From: Rhytidiadelphus loreus
Taxonomy: Eukaryota; Streptophyta; Bryopsida; Hypnales; Hylocomiaceae
Direction of reading: 5' to 3'
DNA length: 64,000 nucleotides
Assembly: GCA_947034895.1 (NCBI GenBank)
Contig: OX344762.1
Span: 13,459,501-13,523,500 of the forward strand
The notes under the pieces are model-generated. The model was given only the letters and a program-made list of their open reading frames with translations, was not told the origin of the DNA and did not search any database. Shown here piece after piece: positions 1 to 12,059 of this stretch; the first letter of the stretch is position 1; each line of letters begins with the position of its first letter. Position numbers and translations under genes: made by a program.

Positions 1-700
1 TAGAAACATAGTTTGAAATTACCTACAAGGAAACTTACAACTAGTCCAACTGGTTTGGGCATCTCACTTGGTTACTTTTATAAGTCTACGCAAATCATTT
101 TTGCACATGTCTAAATATGATTTGAAATCTCTACGATGAAGCTAGTATTTTTTTAAAAGCCTCAATATTTTAAAATTAAACATTGTCAAATTTGAAAATA
201 TATACATTTTTTAAAATTAAATAAAAATAAACAATCTATAATTCCCTTTCAAATCACTTTCATAACAACCAATTGTGCGTTACAATTGGAAAAAAACTAT
301 AAAATTCAAAATTAGAACTCTAACTATCCTACATCTTTCAATGAGATTTGTATGACTTGATGGTCTTGATCTAGTTTGGAAAAGAAGGTTATGTCCAACA
401 ACCTACTCGACTTTGTCCTCACCAGTTATTGTGTGCGAATTCATTAGGAGGAGTCATATATAGTAGTACTTAGTGACTTTATCTAGTTCAAGAAAGTGTT
501 TTTCATCCCACTAGTACAAATTTACTACAAGGGCTAAAATATTTTTGTGTTAATTCTATATTAGTTTCATCACAATTTGTGTTAGTTTTAACACACAATA
601 TCATATTAATCCATGGTAAATTTGTACTAGGGTCTCCTTAATTAAATAAGATTTCTTCAACAAGTTTGGAAAAGACATCTTGGATAATAAATTTTGTCTA
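1..700. other. AT-rich intergenic sequence, no gene seen
   Basis: I see no convincing exon or RNA gene here. The sequence is AT-rich with short, stop-interrupted frames. The left edge of a MITE begins at 701. Confidence 0.5.
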
Positions 701-1112
701 AGGTAGTGTATGCTCTAAAAGCGACCATTTAAGGACTGGTCCGCCTTTTTCATAGGCTTACGTGGACAAAAATATTTTTAGATCATTTTTTAGAGAAAGA
801 AAAATGGATGTGGAACCTAACACAAGTGATTTTATATTTTTTCAAGCATTTTTGAATTACTTATAAATTTTCAAAGATTCATGGCATAAGCACCTATTTG
901 TGATCATAGGTCTTCCAAAATTTGTCCACTTGCAACTTGTAAAGAGATGTGAGGAAATCCAAGGCAATGATTGGCTCTTGCAATAGGAAAATAATTTTTC
1001 CTTGATACATTCAATTACTAAAGTGGTCCATTTAAAGATCACCCCATCTCCATTCTTCACTCCAAAATAGGGGCGGTTTGAAGAAGGTGGGCGCTTTTAG
1101 AGCATACTACCT
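701..1112 (+). mobile_element. MITE, family with AGGTAGTRTATGCTC ends (copy 1)
   Basis: The ends are inverted repeats: AGGTAGTGTATGCTCTAAAA on the left and the complement of AGGTAGTATGCTCTAAAAGC on the right. They enclose about 410 bp with no coding capacity. A second copy lies in the opposite orientation at 33791-34188 and shares the interior, including a GGTCCGCCTTTTTCATAG stretch near one end and a CAAAATAGGGGCGGTTTGAAG stretch near the other. The left flank is TA and the right flank is TT, so a TA target duplication would need one mutation here; copy 2 has it intact. The superfamily is unresolved, with a TA-duplicating type most likely. Confidence 0.8.
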
Positions 1113-1738
1113 TTATCACATGGATGAATTTTGACGATTGTCCAATTACAACATTCCGCATGCAACCTTCATCAAGTTGGATGAATGAGGGCCTAGTAGA
1201 GCATCTCTACCATGGATCTTCCCTATTTCTATTATGATGAAATTCATCCGGATAGGAAAAAATCCTTCTACCAATATATTGTATCTATAAATATTTAGGG
1301 ATGGGGGTTCACAATTTGCTATAGAGGAGGGAGGATGAAAAACTTAGCTTTGCTAATTTGTAAACCTACTTTTATTAAATTAAGCATACATTGTTACCCC
1401 TACTTACCCAAAGATCATTAGTTTTTTGCATGTTATGTTACTACTTGTAGTCAACTCAAGTCCAATTTGATAAAATGTTCAAGTTATAGGGACGAATTGG
1501 TGGGGACTCTCATTCCTTATCCCCATATTTGCTCCCCCTTCATCCACATGATAGGGATACGGAAGAATTGGTGGGGATGCTCTTAGCTCCAAAGACTCCC
1601 CTATTGTTTCGTCCAAGCTTCGTCCAAAAGTGATCCCTCCTCGTCTCGCTTCCGTCCAATTCTATCACCGCGCGTGCGTGGGGCTCATGGTGAGTGCAGG
1701 CTGTGTGGGTTGCGGAGGCGCAGTGGCGAAGCTCAGCT

Positions 1739-4700
1739 ATGGCGACTACTCTGCTGTGTCCTCGCCCTCTCCCCTCCCCAACTCTTTCCTCGCGGCATTC
1801 AATTTTCTCATCACCTTCCACTCGCCCTAACCCCAATCTTTCTTTTCTCCTCTCGCCCTTGAGCGCGGTTTCTCTATCTGCGAGTCAAAAATGGGCGCGT
1901 CAGGCATTCAGCTCCTCGCCTGGAGCTCCGGGGTTCTCTGTGGAGAATTACGAGGAGGAGGAGGAGGAAGAAGAAGGTACCAATTCATACTCTGATTTTG
2001 TTGTGAATTGGTCGCTATCTGCTAATATCATTCCCTTTCAAAAACACTGAATTCCAAGAACATTTGAGAGCCTGTATGTGATATATTGAGAAAGAGAAGT
2101 GGAAATGGATCAGGGAGATTTCATTTCATGCTTTAGAAATTCGAAAGAAAATCTCTCTTTGAACTTCTCTTTCATGACTTGACCAATTAGATGATCTTCG
2201 CCCGTCTGTGTGTCTGCAAATCATGCAATTATAATGTTTTTTGAATTGGTAGCATTATTTCATGCTCGTGATACATTGTTGAGGATTTTCGTGTTAACCC
2301 TAAAGACCAAGATGCTCTTGTATTGGGCCTTATATTGTTCGAGAAGGTCATATGAGGACTTTCAAACATACTGAATTCCAAGAACATTTCAGAGCCAGTA
2401 TGTGATATATTGAGAAAGCGAAGTGGAAACGCATCAGGGAGATTGCATTTCATGGTTCAGTATTTCTGAAAGAAAATTTCTCTTTGCATTTCTCTTGCAT
2501 GACTTGAACAATTAGGTGATCTGTTCTGTGTGTCTGCAAATCGTGCAATTCTTATGGTCATTGAATTGGTAGCATTAATTCATGATCGTGGTACATTTGC
2601 GAGGATGTTCGTGTAAACCCGAAAGACCAAGAGGCTCTTGTATTGGGCCCTGTTTGTTCGAGAAGGTCATTTGTGGACTTTCTTTTGGATAATTTGATAA
2701 ATTTTGACCAACGAATGATATGTTCGTTACTGATTTTGGTAGTCCCATCTTAATTGAGATATTCACAATATGATCAATCAAATTGATCACTTTCAAATCA
2801 TGATTGGTTAGTCGTTTAGGGATTAAGTGCTAAGTGTGAATGCCCTTCAAGTTTAGAGGAGCGTTTGCAGTAAGCGGAGAGTCCTCGACATTTTTTGTAA
2901 CGACCTTGTCCTGACTGTGGGTGCTTGTGGTGTGTAATGTGTGCTCAGTGGGTGAGGGCGTTGCTCCTGCACCGCCTCCGACGCCTGGAAGGATTGACAT
3001 CGTGGTGACGAAGGAGCAGATCCGACAGCTGAACCTTTCCCCTGCCCACAAAGTCTTCAGAAAATACGTGCACCAAATAGGTAACAACCATCTCCTCTTT
3101 CAGTTCTATACTTGTCTCATGGGGAAGGTGCATTTACAACACCATTTTCCCATCTTTATGGGCGTATTAATTCTCTTTTCCGCACTTGTCTGCAATTTAG
3201 TTGTCGGCAGTTGTCATGTCTGAGGTCTTCTATGAAATGAGTGAATTTCCTCAGCAGGTTGACTTTCTGCAGAATCTGAGTTAGCGAAGCCATTAGCCTG
3301 TGTATGACTGGTCAGTTGGTCATGGATATGATTCACTTTTGGGGAGAGTTGTAATTTAGAGGACCCTCTGTGCAGACCGGCGTTCTATCGGGTATAAGAC
3401 CCACAAAGTCTCGACTGGAATATGGAGGACCTTAGTGTATAATTTAACCCTAAAACCAAAGGTCCATGAGATCTTAATTATTGTTTATCCCTAAGTAGGA
3501 GATCCAGCCTACCGCAAATTCTGCTCGTTCGTCACAAATCCTACATATCGAGTAGGATTTGTGAATTATGAGGGTCCTAGAAGTGCACCTTGAAAGTTGG
3601 GATTGGGGCCTTTTTCTGTAAATGGTATTCAATGCATCAAGCTTGGAGGAAGAAACCCTATAGTGTGCTCAGAATCCCCCACGGGATCCTCTATATTACA
3701 AACTAGCCCTCCTTTGTAATTTCTAAAGTAAAATTTCGGTCATGCTTAGTACCGGTACATCCAAAGTGATGATCGTATGTGGTGTTATCTCTCATTGCAG
3801 GAAATTGTTTGGTTGGCAGGTGACAACACAACAGACCCGGCAGAGGACCCGCAGGAGCTGTTTGAGCGAACTGTAGGTTTTGTGCTGGACTACGAGAACG
3901 ACGACCCCTTGGACCCACGAGAGCTTTCCGAGTTGCCTGACATAAGGCTGTGGTTCCTACGTTTGGATGCTGCGTACCCCTGGCTCCCAATTGTGGTGGA
4001 TTGGCGTGCAGGGGAGTTGTCTCGGTATACTGCCATGCTTGTCCCTCACCAGGTTGGTTGCTGCTTCTTCGTCTTAAAGTGCCACATTCTTTATTTTTAT
4101 TTCTTTTCCTGTTGGCATAGGTTTGAATGTTTTTGGATTACCTCTGTTTTCGGTTGACATGTCTTAATTTCTGAGTGCCTAAATGGCCTAAAGCGGTTAC
4201 TGCCATATCTATTGAACTTGAAATGAATCATTGAGGAAGTGTCAAGGAATGTAACAAGCTGTACAAATAGTAAGAAGAAATTATGATGTAGGATACTACA
4301 CTCGATTTTTAGCAAGTAATTTTGACTTCTTATTTTGAGCTTGGACACTTTGGGGCAACCTCAAAGTGTCCAAATGGCCAATAGTTTCTGCTTCCTTATC
4401 TTGAGACTTGAATAAAACCATTTTGGAAGCTTATGGGAAGGTAACAAATTGTACCAATGGCAAGAAGAAATCAAACCATAGAGATGTTGTTGAAAGGTTC
4501 CCGTAATCGACTATTAGCTTCCAAGTGAACTTTCTTTATTTTTTGCTGAGGCATTGAGGGGTTAAAGTAGAGAATAGAATTGCTGACTAATCGAACCATT
4601 GTCTTCATGTAGATGAGCAAACGACTTGGGCTTGTTTACAACCCGGAGGCTTTAGAACTGTTTGCCATGAACAAACTATTTTTGGTACATGAATGGCTCA

Positions 4701-4813
4701 AGGCACGCAAAGTTGCAAAACCTGAAGCAAAACTAAACAACATGCTGCGCATGCTTGGGTTCAGTATTAGCAGCCAGCTCTTTGACCTCGTTGAGAAATA
4801 CCCGCATCCGTAG
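1739..4813 (+). CDS. CRR6: CRR6-like chloroplast NDH assembly factor
   Basis: Exons proposed: 1739-1976, 2949-3080, 3273-3301, 3801-4052 and 4613-4813, giving about 283 residues. The start is the ATG opening MATTLL, followed by a Ser/Pro/Arg-rich stretch of about 60 residues that looks like a chloroplast transit peptide, then a run of eight Glu. The conserved core is recognisable from DPRELSELPDIRLWFLRLD through AYPWLP, DWRAGELSRYTAMLVPHQ and YNPEALELFAMNKLFLV to MLGFSISSQLFDL, matching what I remember of the CRR6/DUF1817 family shared with cyanobacteria. In plants CRR6 acts in the stroma in assembly of the NDH complex (NdhI step). The 29-nt third exon is inferred: without it, exons 2 and 4 do not share a frame. 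Introns 1 and 3 carry repeats. A run of about 23 T follows the stop. Confidence 0.85.
2047..2681 (+). repeat. Tandem duplication of ~320 bp inside CRR6 intron 1
   Basis: Two diverged copies, 2047-2370 and 2371-2681, both begin CTGAATTCCAAGAACATTT and run through TGTGATATATTGAGAAAG, GTGTGTCTGCAAATC and GCTCTTGTATTGGGCC. The copies follow each other directly, so this is a local segmental duplication that lengthened the intron. I see no coding potential in it. Confidence 0.85.
3356..3722 (+). repeat. Intron-resident dispersed repeat (copy in CRR6)
   Basis: This intron block is homologous to 21563-21940 in the CSA-like gene. Shared landmarks in the same order are GAGGGTCCTAGAAGTGCACC, GGGGCCTT, GCTTGGAGGAAG, GTGTGCT and ACAAACTAGCCCTCC. 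A third, shorter, inverted copy lies in the prolyl oligopeptidase gene (36845-37015). The ends are not clean enough to name a superfamily. Confidence 0.7.
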
Positions 4814-7800
4814 ATGCCAAGAGTGTGGACTTTTTTTTTTTTTTTTTTTTTTCTAGTTAGAGATTCTTGCTAGTGTTTTGCTAGTATTTTGCATGTTGTT
4901 GATGATAGTTTCTTGTATGATGTCATCCTTGTTAGAGCATATTCAAATCTCTCCGTAAGCTGAGATCCTTTTGTACATTCATGGCACCTATTGAAGGCGC
5001 TTACAATACAACTTGCATCTTTTCGGTTACTTGTATTTAGAAGTCTTTCTACGCTTATTCTGTTGTTAAATGTAAAGAACTCTGGTAATTGCACCAGTGA
5101 CTTTTGAGTACTCACTAGAAATAATTTCACTGATAGAGTTTAGAGGATGTTGAGTGGTGCAAACAAATCCAACAAATCACATTGAAAAATAGACCTCATG
5201 GGACCAAACAAATCCAACAAAGCACAATTTTTTGGAGGCTCTTATATGTGCTCATTGATAATTGCTCCCACTCTATGCCATCGGACTAAGAGCTTGTTAG
5301 ATTTGCTCAATATACATGTGTAGAGATTTTAGTGTAGAGATCTTAGCTTACAAAGGCCATCAACTTGATCTCATAGGCTTGATGGCCTTTTATTAGTACA
5401 TGCTTGAACACACTATATCATATCTCTATCAACTTTTGTTCAAGATTTTTGTTATTGAGTCACCAATTAAAACTTGTATGATAAGTGAAGAGAGCAAGAA
5501 AACTTAAATTCAATTGCCCCATACTCAAAAAGAAGATGTTTGTTCTATAATATCCTTCTAGAAGGGTTCAGTAATATATCTTATATTATCAAATAACTTC
5601 ATAGTTTGGATAATGAATACATATTAGTTTTGATTGTATACATCATCTATAAATGTCTAATCTTTTGTTGATTATATGTCACACATCAAAAGAACTTTTC
5701 AACCCTCATCACCACCATCATATTGCATACAATATTTAAACAATATTTATTTCAAAAGATTGGAATCTTTTTCTAAATGGCAATATCTATAAGATAATCT
5801 TATAAATTCATTGCAAAGTGATTTCAACACTCTAAGTGACAATTTGGATACTTCTACTTTAGAATACAAGATATAAGATGATACAATATATTAACCCCAA
5901 TATTAAATGATTGGATTCAAAGTTTTCATACCCTCAACCTTTAAGAGCAAAGAATCTATAATTTTGGATTGATATCATATTTTAGCAAGTTATTCTGGAC
6001 AAGAAAAAAAAGTTTACTTGGTTTTTTTGGTTGTTGCAAATTTTGTTTTTTAGAATTGGTCTATTTGAAACAAGACATGTCAATTATACTCTATTTTTTT
6101 TTGCATGATACATTCTTACAATTGATTTATTTAGTTAGTCTTTTTAGTATCATGAGTAGGTAATTGTTGATTACAACAATTTTGTTTCTTATTGTGTATT
6201 TTCTTATCCTCTGTCAATGGTGGCAAATTCACCGGCTTATTATACTTTTGAAGACCTTCAAGGTCTTCATCAGGCATGTAGTTCTTCAATGCACCCAATT
6301 CAAGCAACATATCATTGAGCCTCTCATTCAATCCTGCTAACTTTTCAACAGTTGCATCAATAGTCTAGCATGTTTTTCACAAAGACCACAAATTGAGTTA
6401 GTTGAGAAAAAACTGAGGTTCTTGTTATAAGCGTTATGAGAGATATAAGAATTATTACATGACATTATCACATTATATAGTAGCAGTTTTTTTGAATTTT
6501 TATTACTAGCATTATGCTTACGGGATGCTTGTAACTTCAAATTCAAGGTAAGTTTATAGGTCAAGACTATCTTTGCTTTAATTTGCATTATTTGCAGAGT
6601 GAATGGACAAAGAGTACTTGGTCTTGTAATTCAGAATTCTCCATCAATCTTGATTACTTATAATAGTACAAAGCTTGTCATTGCGCTCATCATCTCACAC
6701 TTGTGTCGACAATTCCTCTGACAATCAAATCTTCACTTGTGCATTCACAACGTGCAAACTTAAATTGTGTTTTCCATTGCTAAATTAATTAGACATTGAA
6801 GTTATCTTTCATTGCATACCTACCAATTAGAGTTGGAGGAATGGACAATTAACCGTCATTTGAAGTCTCTTATCACACACAAAAATTGGTTTTGAAAGAG
6901 CAAAGTGACAATTTTTTACAGTTATTCTAGTGATGACCTTTAGTTCATAATTGGTTTAGCCTATATATGGTGATATGTATTTTTGTATAGATGAATATAG
7001 AGTGCACTAGGTGTGAAGAGACAAAAAGACATGACTTGGTCACATAATTTTGAGGCCATATGGCTAAAGTCGTAAATGAAGTCACAACATAGGCATGGAA
7101 TCAATAGAATCATGATGTCACACAACGAAGGTTATGAAATGAAGACATAGGAGTGCAACCATGACTATTGCTTCAATAGTTCAAACATCCTTTCACCCAC
7201 AATTGCATTATTTTAGTATAAATAAATAAATAGATTAGGCGTGACTAATAGTACAAAGAGCGATGGAGTCTTAGTTTTAATTAAAATAAATTAGGCCTTT
7301 GAGAATTGAAGAACTATTTTCAAGTACAAATTCCAATGACAACCTTTAGATGTAAAATGGTTTAGCCAAACTAGTTTTGGAGTGATCTTTGGGATTTATG
7401 AATTGACCTATATAGGGTTCAATTTGCAATCATAGGGTGCCTTTGAGGCACTACGACTAAAATAGTGAAATGAAGTCAAAACAAAACTAGTGGAATGAAG
7501 CCAAAACAAAAATAATTGAATTTCAAAGTTACAAGATTAAAATTGAAGCCTATAGTGTCTCTTCAATTGAGGGACTTTAAAGGATTTTGATTAAACCAAT
7601 GAGAACCTATTGGGATAAATTAATTTATGAATTAAAGGCCAAAAAATTTGGAATTCAATAAAATAAAATATGAGAGTTGAAAGGTTTTTGAAACAATTGA
7701 TGGGATTTTTGTGTTGATAGATATAGGGCTCACTTTGTGACCATGGGATCTATTTGAAGTCACGACTAAGAAAATGATAGTATGAAACCATTACAAAAAT

Positions 7801-8172
7801 AATGGAGTTTTGAAGTTACACAATTAAAATTAGAGCCCTCACAGAATCCAATGTCTTTTCAATTGAAGGAGTTTAAATGTAGATCATTGTTGAGAACAAT
7901 TTATTATTAATAAATGAAGAAGAAAAAGAATGTAATATTGTCATGGACATATTTTCTAAATAACATTACTATGTTGCTTTGGAATATCCATCATATTAGT
8001 AGTGTTTACACAATAATACACCTCTATATTCATTTAATCATTTTTTGTGTCCAAATCCCACATATCTATTATTCATCTTCTCTATCCTCCAAAGTCAACC
8101 ATAACCAATTTTTTTATAGAGTACATGGGTAAAGGATCCCAAAAGTACCTATATAGATCCTATTACTATTCC
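4814..8172. other. AT-rich intergenic sequence
   Basis: No supported gene. Near 5160-5230 a short direct repeat (CAAACAAATCCAACAAA) occurs twice. From 6950 to 7900 there are loosely repeated phrases around GTCACAAC, AATGAAGTCA and CAATTGAAGG, suggesting old diverged repeats. Short open frames here begin without ATG or are low-complexity. Confidence 0.5.
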
Positions 8173-8176
8173 TTAA

Positions 8177-9100
8177 CCCCTAAAGGACCAAGTGTCCCTT
8201 CAGGGGACAAATGGGTTTCAGGCAAGTACCTATAGGCTGAATTTTTCTCCTGATTTTTGGAAACTTTTTTTGAAGATAGAAAAATTGATTACCTTTCTGG
8301 GAATATAATTTCTTTTCCAATTGGTGCTCGGGAACAAAAGTTATGCCCATATAGCTCAAAACAAGGGAGACCGGGCAGCAAAAAAATTTGAAAAAATTTG
8401 AATTTTTTTTTCTAAATTTTTTTTCTTCATAGATTATATTTTTGTCTATCTGGAAAGCTTTGATTCATTTCATTTGGATTTTTTATGAGAAAGTTATGGA
8501 CAATCTTGTTTTTTGGGCAATTAGAGCATCTTCTTGAAAAAATAACTTGTAGGATTCGTTTCTGAATGCAATTTTGACAATTTTTCAAAAAAAGAAGTTT
8601 CACATGGTTTTATTTGCTTGCTAGAAAAATCTCATCGTGGAGACTAGTGCATTTTTATTCCATCTTAGATATATTAATAAAATAGATTTTCATTCAATCT
8701 CATATCTACTTCTATTCTACAATTTTTTTTTAAATGAAAATTAAGTTTTTTTGAAAACCTTTATTTTCCCTAGACTCTCAACTCAATTCTCCACTATAGT
8801 GATTTAAAGCTCAAAACTCTGTAGTGCAAAAAAATTAAGTTAAAAATGTTCAAAAAGTCAAATAATCTAGTCCCACAATGTGCTGAAAAACTTGTTTTTT
8901 TCACTTTAAACGCAAATATCTTGCAATCTATACGGTGAAAAATTTTGAAATTGTTTCTACACATTTTCATACTAGTAAGGTGTAAGATCCTACGGTTAGA
9001 TGTGGAAAAAAAACAATTTTCAATTTCTTTTACTCTTTGCTGTAGAAATGACAGTTTTGAGTGTTTTTTGACAAAAAAAAAGGCCTTGATCCTTTAGGGG
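8177..9100. mobile_element. TTAA-flanked piggyBac-like non-autonomous element (924 bp)
   Basis: The element begins CCCCTAAAGGACCAAG and ends with the near-complement CTTGATCCTTTAGGGG. It is flanked on both sides by TTAA (8173-8176 and 9101-9104). TTAA target duplication with CCC-starting ends is the hallmark of the piggyBac superfamily. No transposase frame is visible, so it would be non-autonomous. A second copy of almost equal length lies at 48236-49157 and shares the block ATCTTGCAATC followed by GATCCTACGGTTA near its right end. Assignment rests on ends and flanks only. Confidence 0.65.
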
Positions 9101-9427
9101 TTAATTGACTTGATTATAAATCAATCTTTTTAAACTGCAAATCACCAAATTATGATTTGAATTTTTGTTTTTTATATGTGTAATGATATCTATATTTAAA
9201 TGTCAATAATTCAATAATTCTTTTTTTTTCATAACAATTGCATATTATGGTTTATAAAATCTTGTCAAGCACTCTTACTAAAGCTACCAAAATTTGAAAA
9301 AATCAAAGAGTGTTCTTGACGCATTACCTTTTGAATGTAAACTCACTCATAGCATGTATTAAACTTCACATGGCACCCAACTACCAAGACAACCCTCAAT
9401 CTAGATAGTAGATATAGTTTAAGGTCC

Positions 9428-10346
9428 AGTTCAAAGTGCTGTAACTTTTGCATCCAAGGTCCAAATTCAATAAAACTTGTTGGGAATGTTGCGTTCTCCC
9501 CTCTAGTTTGTATGGTAAAATTTTCAGATCAATTCAAGATTTATTGATTTTTTGGAAGCAAATCGAAGTTCACAACTTCAATTTGAGTTCACCAAACTTC
9601 ATTTTAGGGCTGCAACTTTGGGGCCTTGTATCTCCTTCATTCATTGCTCATTTTTCATAAAATTTGTTGGGTTTCCCCCCCTTGAAGTATAGTTATTGTG
9701 GTAAAGTTTTCATGACAATCCAAGTTGTTTTGAATGTCTGGGACCAATTCGAAGTTCAAAATCCTGCCATTTTTGGAGTATAGTGAACTTTGGCGGCTTG
9801 TTTCATCTTCATACAAAGTTTATTTTCAATAAAAAAATTTGGAAAAGTTGTGGATACTAGTCTAGTTTGTGTGGCTAAAATTTCATGTTAATCCAAGAGT
9901 TAATGAGTGACTGAGAAGCATTCTAGTAGGAGGTTCACCTTTAGATGTGTTTTTTGCAATTTTTCTTGTTGATTTTTGACATTTCAAAGCCGTTTTGTAG
10001 ACACAATGAGCCAATTGAATGAATTTTTTTCCACCAATGTGTTTGTATACTAGTTTTGAATCATTTTGTAGTGTAAAGTTTTTACATTTGAGTAGGTTTA
10101 GAAATCAAATTTCACCTCCAAATGTGTTTTTGGGGAAATTTCAGCTTCCATTTTCAACACTAAAACATTATGATCTTGCAATCTATGTGGCCAAATGACT
10201 TCAAATTTTCTACATGTCCTCTGCAACATGTACACTACAAGATTGTATGGTTGAGATTTGTATAACTTGAAGACATTTAGATCCATAAAGCTTCAAAAGC
10301 AATGATGTTTTTGAACCCTATAAATTAAGTGTCAGTCACTTTGGGG
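9428..10346 (+). repeat. Diverged ~180-bp internal repeat array ending in a TTAA element 3' module
   Basis: About five poorly conserved units start near 9428, 9608, 9793, 9965 and 10135. They are recognisable by a recurring TAGTTTGTRTGGTAAAATTTT-like phrase near 9505, 9690, 9870 and 10050. The right end (ATCTTGCAATCTATGTGG, then CACTTTGGGG and TTAA at 10347-10350) resembles the right end of the 924-bp TTAA element at 8177. A matching left end was not found, so this may be a truncated or rearranged relative. Confidence 0.45.
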
Positions 10347-10439
10347 TTAATCTTAAACAAAGAAGAACCAACAACTACAAGTGACTTAGCCATAATTTTC
10401 ACCCTAAACATTAGGCTATGGTGGGAATTGACTTTAATT

Positions 10440-11226
10440 CATTAGAGGGGGTTTACCTTTTTTTGAAGATCGCAAGCAGGTTTTTTTTTTCTGGCGATTT
10501 GGTGCAAAATTGCACCAAATTTTTTTTCCTAGCACCAAACCATAGGAAATTTTTAGGAAATTTTTGGATGAAATCGCCAAAAAATTTCAAGTTCAAGAAA
10601 AATCTTGGATGAAATCGCCACATTGTGAATGAAAACAGAATTATAGATACGTAGTAACACATTTTCTATCTAGTACATGGATGAATGTTGAAACTTGGAG
10701 CACCACCGTAACATTTAATATCGCCACTTCGCCACTTCATGAAAAATGAAAAAAAAAAAATTGATCGCAAGTTCCTTCCAGTTTTCAAAACTACGGAAGT
10801 GTGTGCACTATTACAATCTAACATGAAAGGAACACTGCTATGTCAAATACGGAGTAATATTTAAAATAAATAAATATATATATTATTTTTTTTTAATAAT
10901 TTTGAAATATATATAGAGAAATTTTCAATTTTCAATTTTTTTTCAATTTAAAAAATTTAAATATTAAATTTTTTTTTTAAAGATTTAAAGATTTTTAATT
11001 TAAAGATTTTTTTTTATAATTAAAATTAAAATTTAATTTAAAGATTTTTTTTAAATAGTTTTTTAAAATGCTATTTAAAAATTAAATTAAATTAAAGATT
11101 TACTTTTAATAATTTCAAAAATTTCAAAAAATTTAAGATTTATTTTTAATAATTTATATTCTATTGTTCCAAGGATAGAGAACAAGCTTGAAGCGGACCT
11201 CTGTTGCCCTGAAATCTCATCTAATG
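10440..11226. mobile_element. Possible foldback element, AT-rich core (CATTAG family, copy 1)
   Basis: The left end reads CATTAGAGGGGGTTT and the right end reads CCCTGAAATCTCATCTAATG, resembling the ends of the better-preserved elements at 46064-46333 and 55877-56175. The interior contains several GATGAAATCGCCA-type phrases (10500-10620) and an extreme A/T stretch from about 10860 to 11150. The left end is weak, so the boundaries are tentative. Confidence 0.35.
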
Positions 11227-12059
11227 ACTTGCCATCCTTTTAAGCCAAAAAGGTTGGTGCGGGTTAAAAGTGTCTGATGAATGTCTTTCAAGGAAACAAT
11301 AGAAATGAAGAATACACTTATTCATCCAAAAATGTGAGAACTTTTGGTTGACTATTTTGGTAGTAGGGCCATGGCTTTCTAAGGTTAAAAATCTAGGTTT
11401 TCTTTCTTCACTAAATACCCCCCAACTACCTTGATATGCTTTTGACAAGCTACATAGGCAATTTGGTCACACTATTCTTTACTTCTTTACTCCTCTCTTG
11501 GCAGTGAGAGCACGCGCGACGGTGTGTAGGCTATGAGTCACTCGTTCTTTTTCTTTGGAGTCAATCGTGGGACCTTGAGTGAACATACTTTTCATTTATG
11601 CCAACCATCAATTGGTTAGAGTTTCTTTGTCTCTTAGAGTCTTAGAGTCACACTTGTACAATTCCATTGAAATTAGAGTCTAAACATCTAGACTCAAGGG
11701 ACAAATGAAAAAGAGGATTGATTTGCTTTTATTTTTGCTAGATTAGTTGAAGAATTGCTTTAGTAAGTTCTCTAAATCCAAGGAACAAAGAATGACTAAA
11801 GATCTAGCTATATCTACTCCATTTGAATCTTCTTCAACGAGGTGTGTTGCTATATCAAAGGCACTAATAGATAGATTGATAATACATAAACCTTTGTCTT
11901 TTCTTATAGTTTTTATGTTGAACCTTTGGAATGAAAAGAACATAGTTCATGTGTTCTCACCTAAGCAAAGTCATCTAAACTTTTTTTATTGATGGACCTT
12001 GAACAAATGGACTCCTAATTTATACCATTTCTAGGAAGGGATTGCATTTGTTTTTCTCA
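11227..12059. other. Intergenic sequence, no gene seen
   Basis: No supported gene. Open frames on both strands at 11743-11992 lack homology I recognise and overlap each other on opposite strands. Confidence 0.4.

Noticed and set aside
1540..1836. Minus-strand frame opposite CRR6 exon 1
   Set aside because: It is the antisense of a GC-rich coding exon, has no splice or start context of its own, and the plus-strand product is recognisable.
10860..11160. Extreme A/T tract as a possible replication origin or matrix-attachment site
   Set aside because: Composition alone does not support either, and it lies in the core of a probable foldback element.
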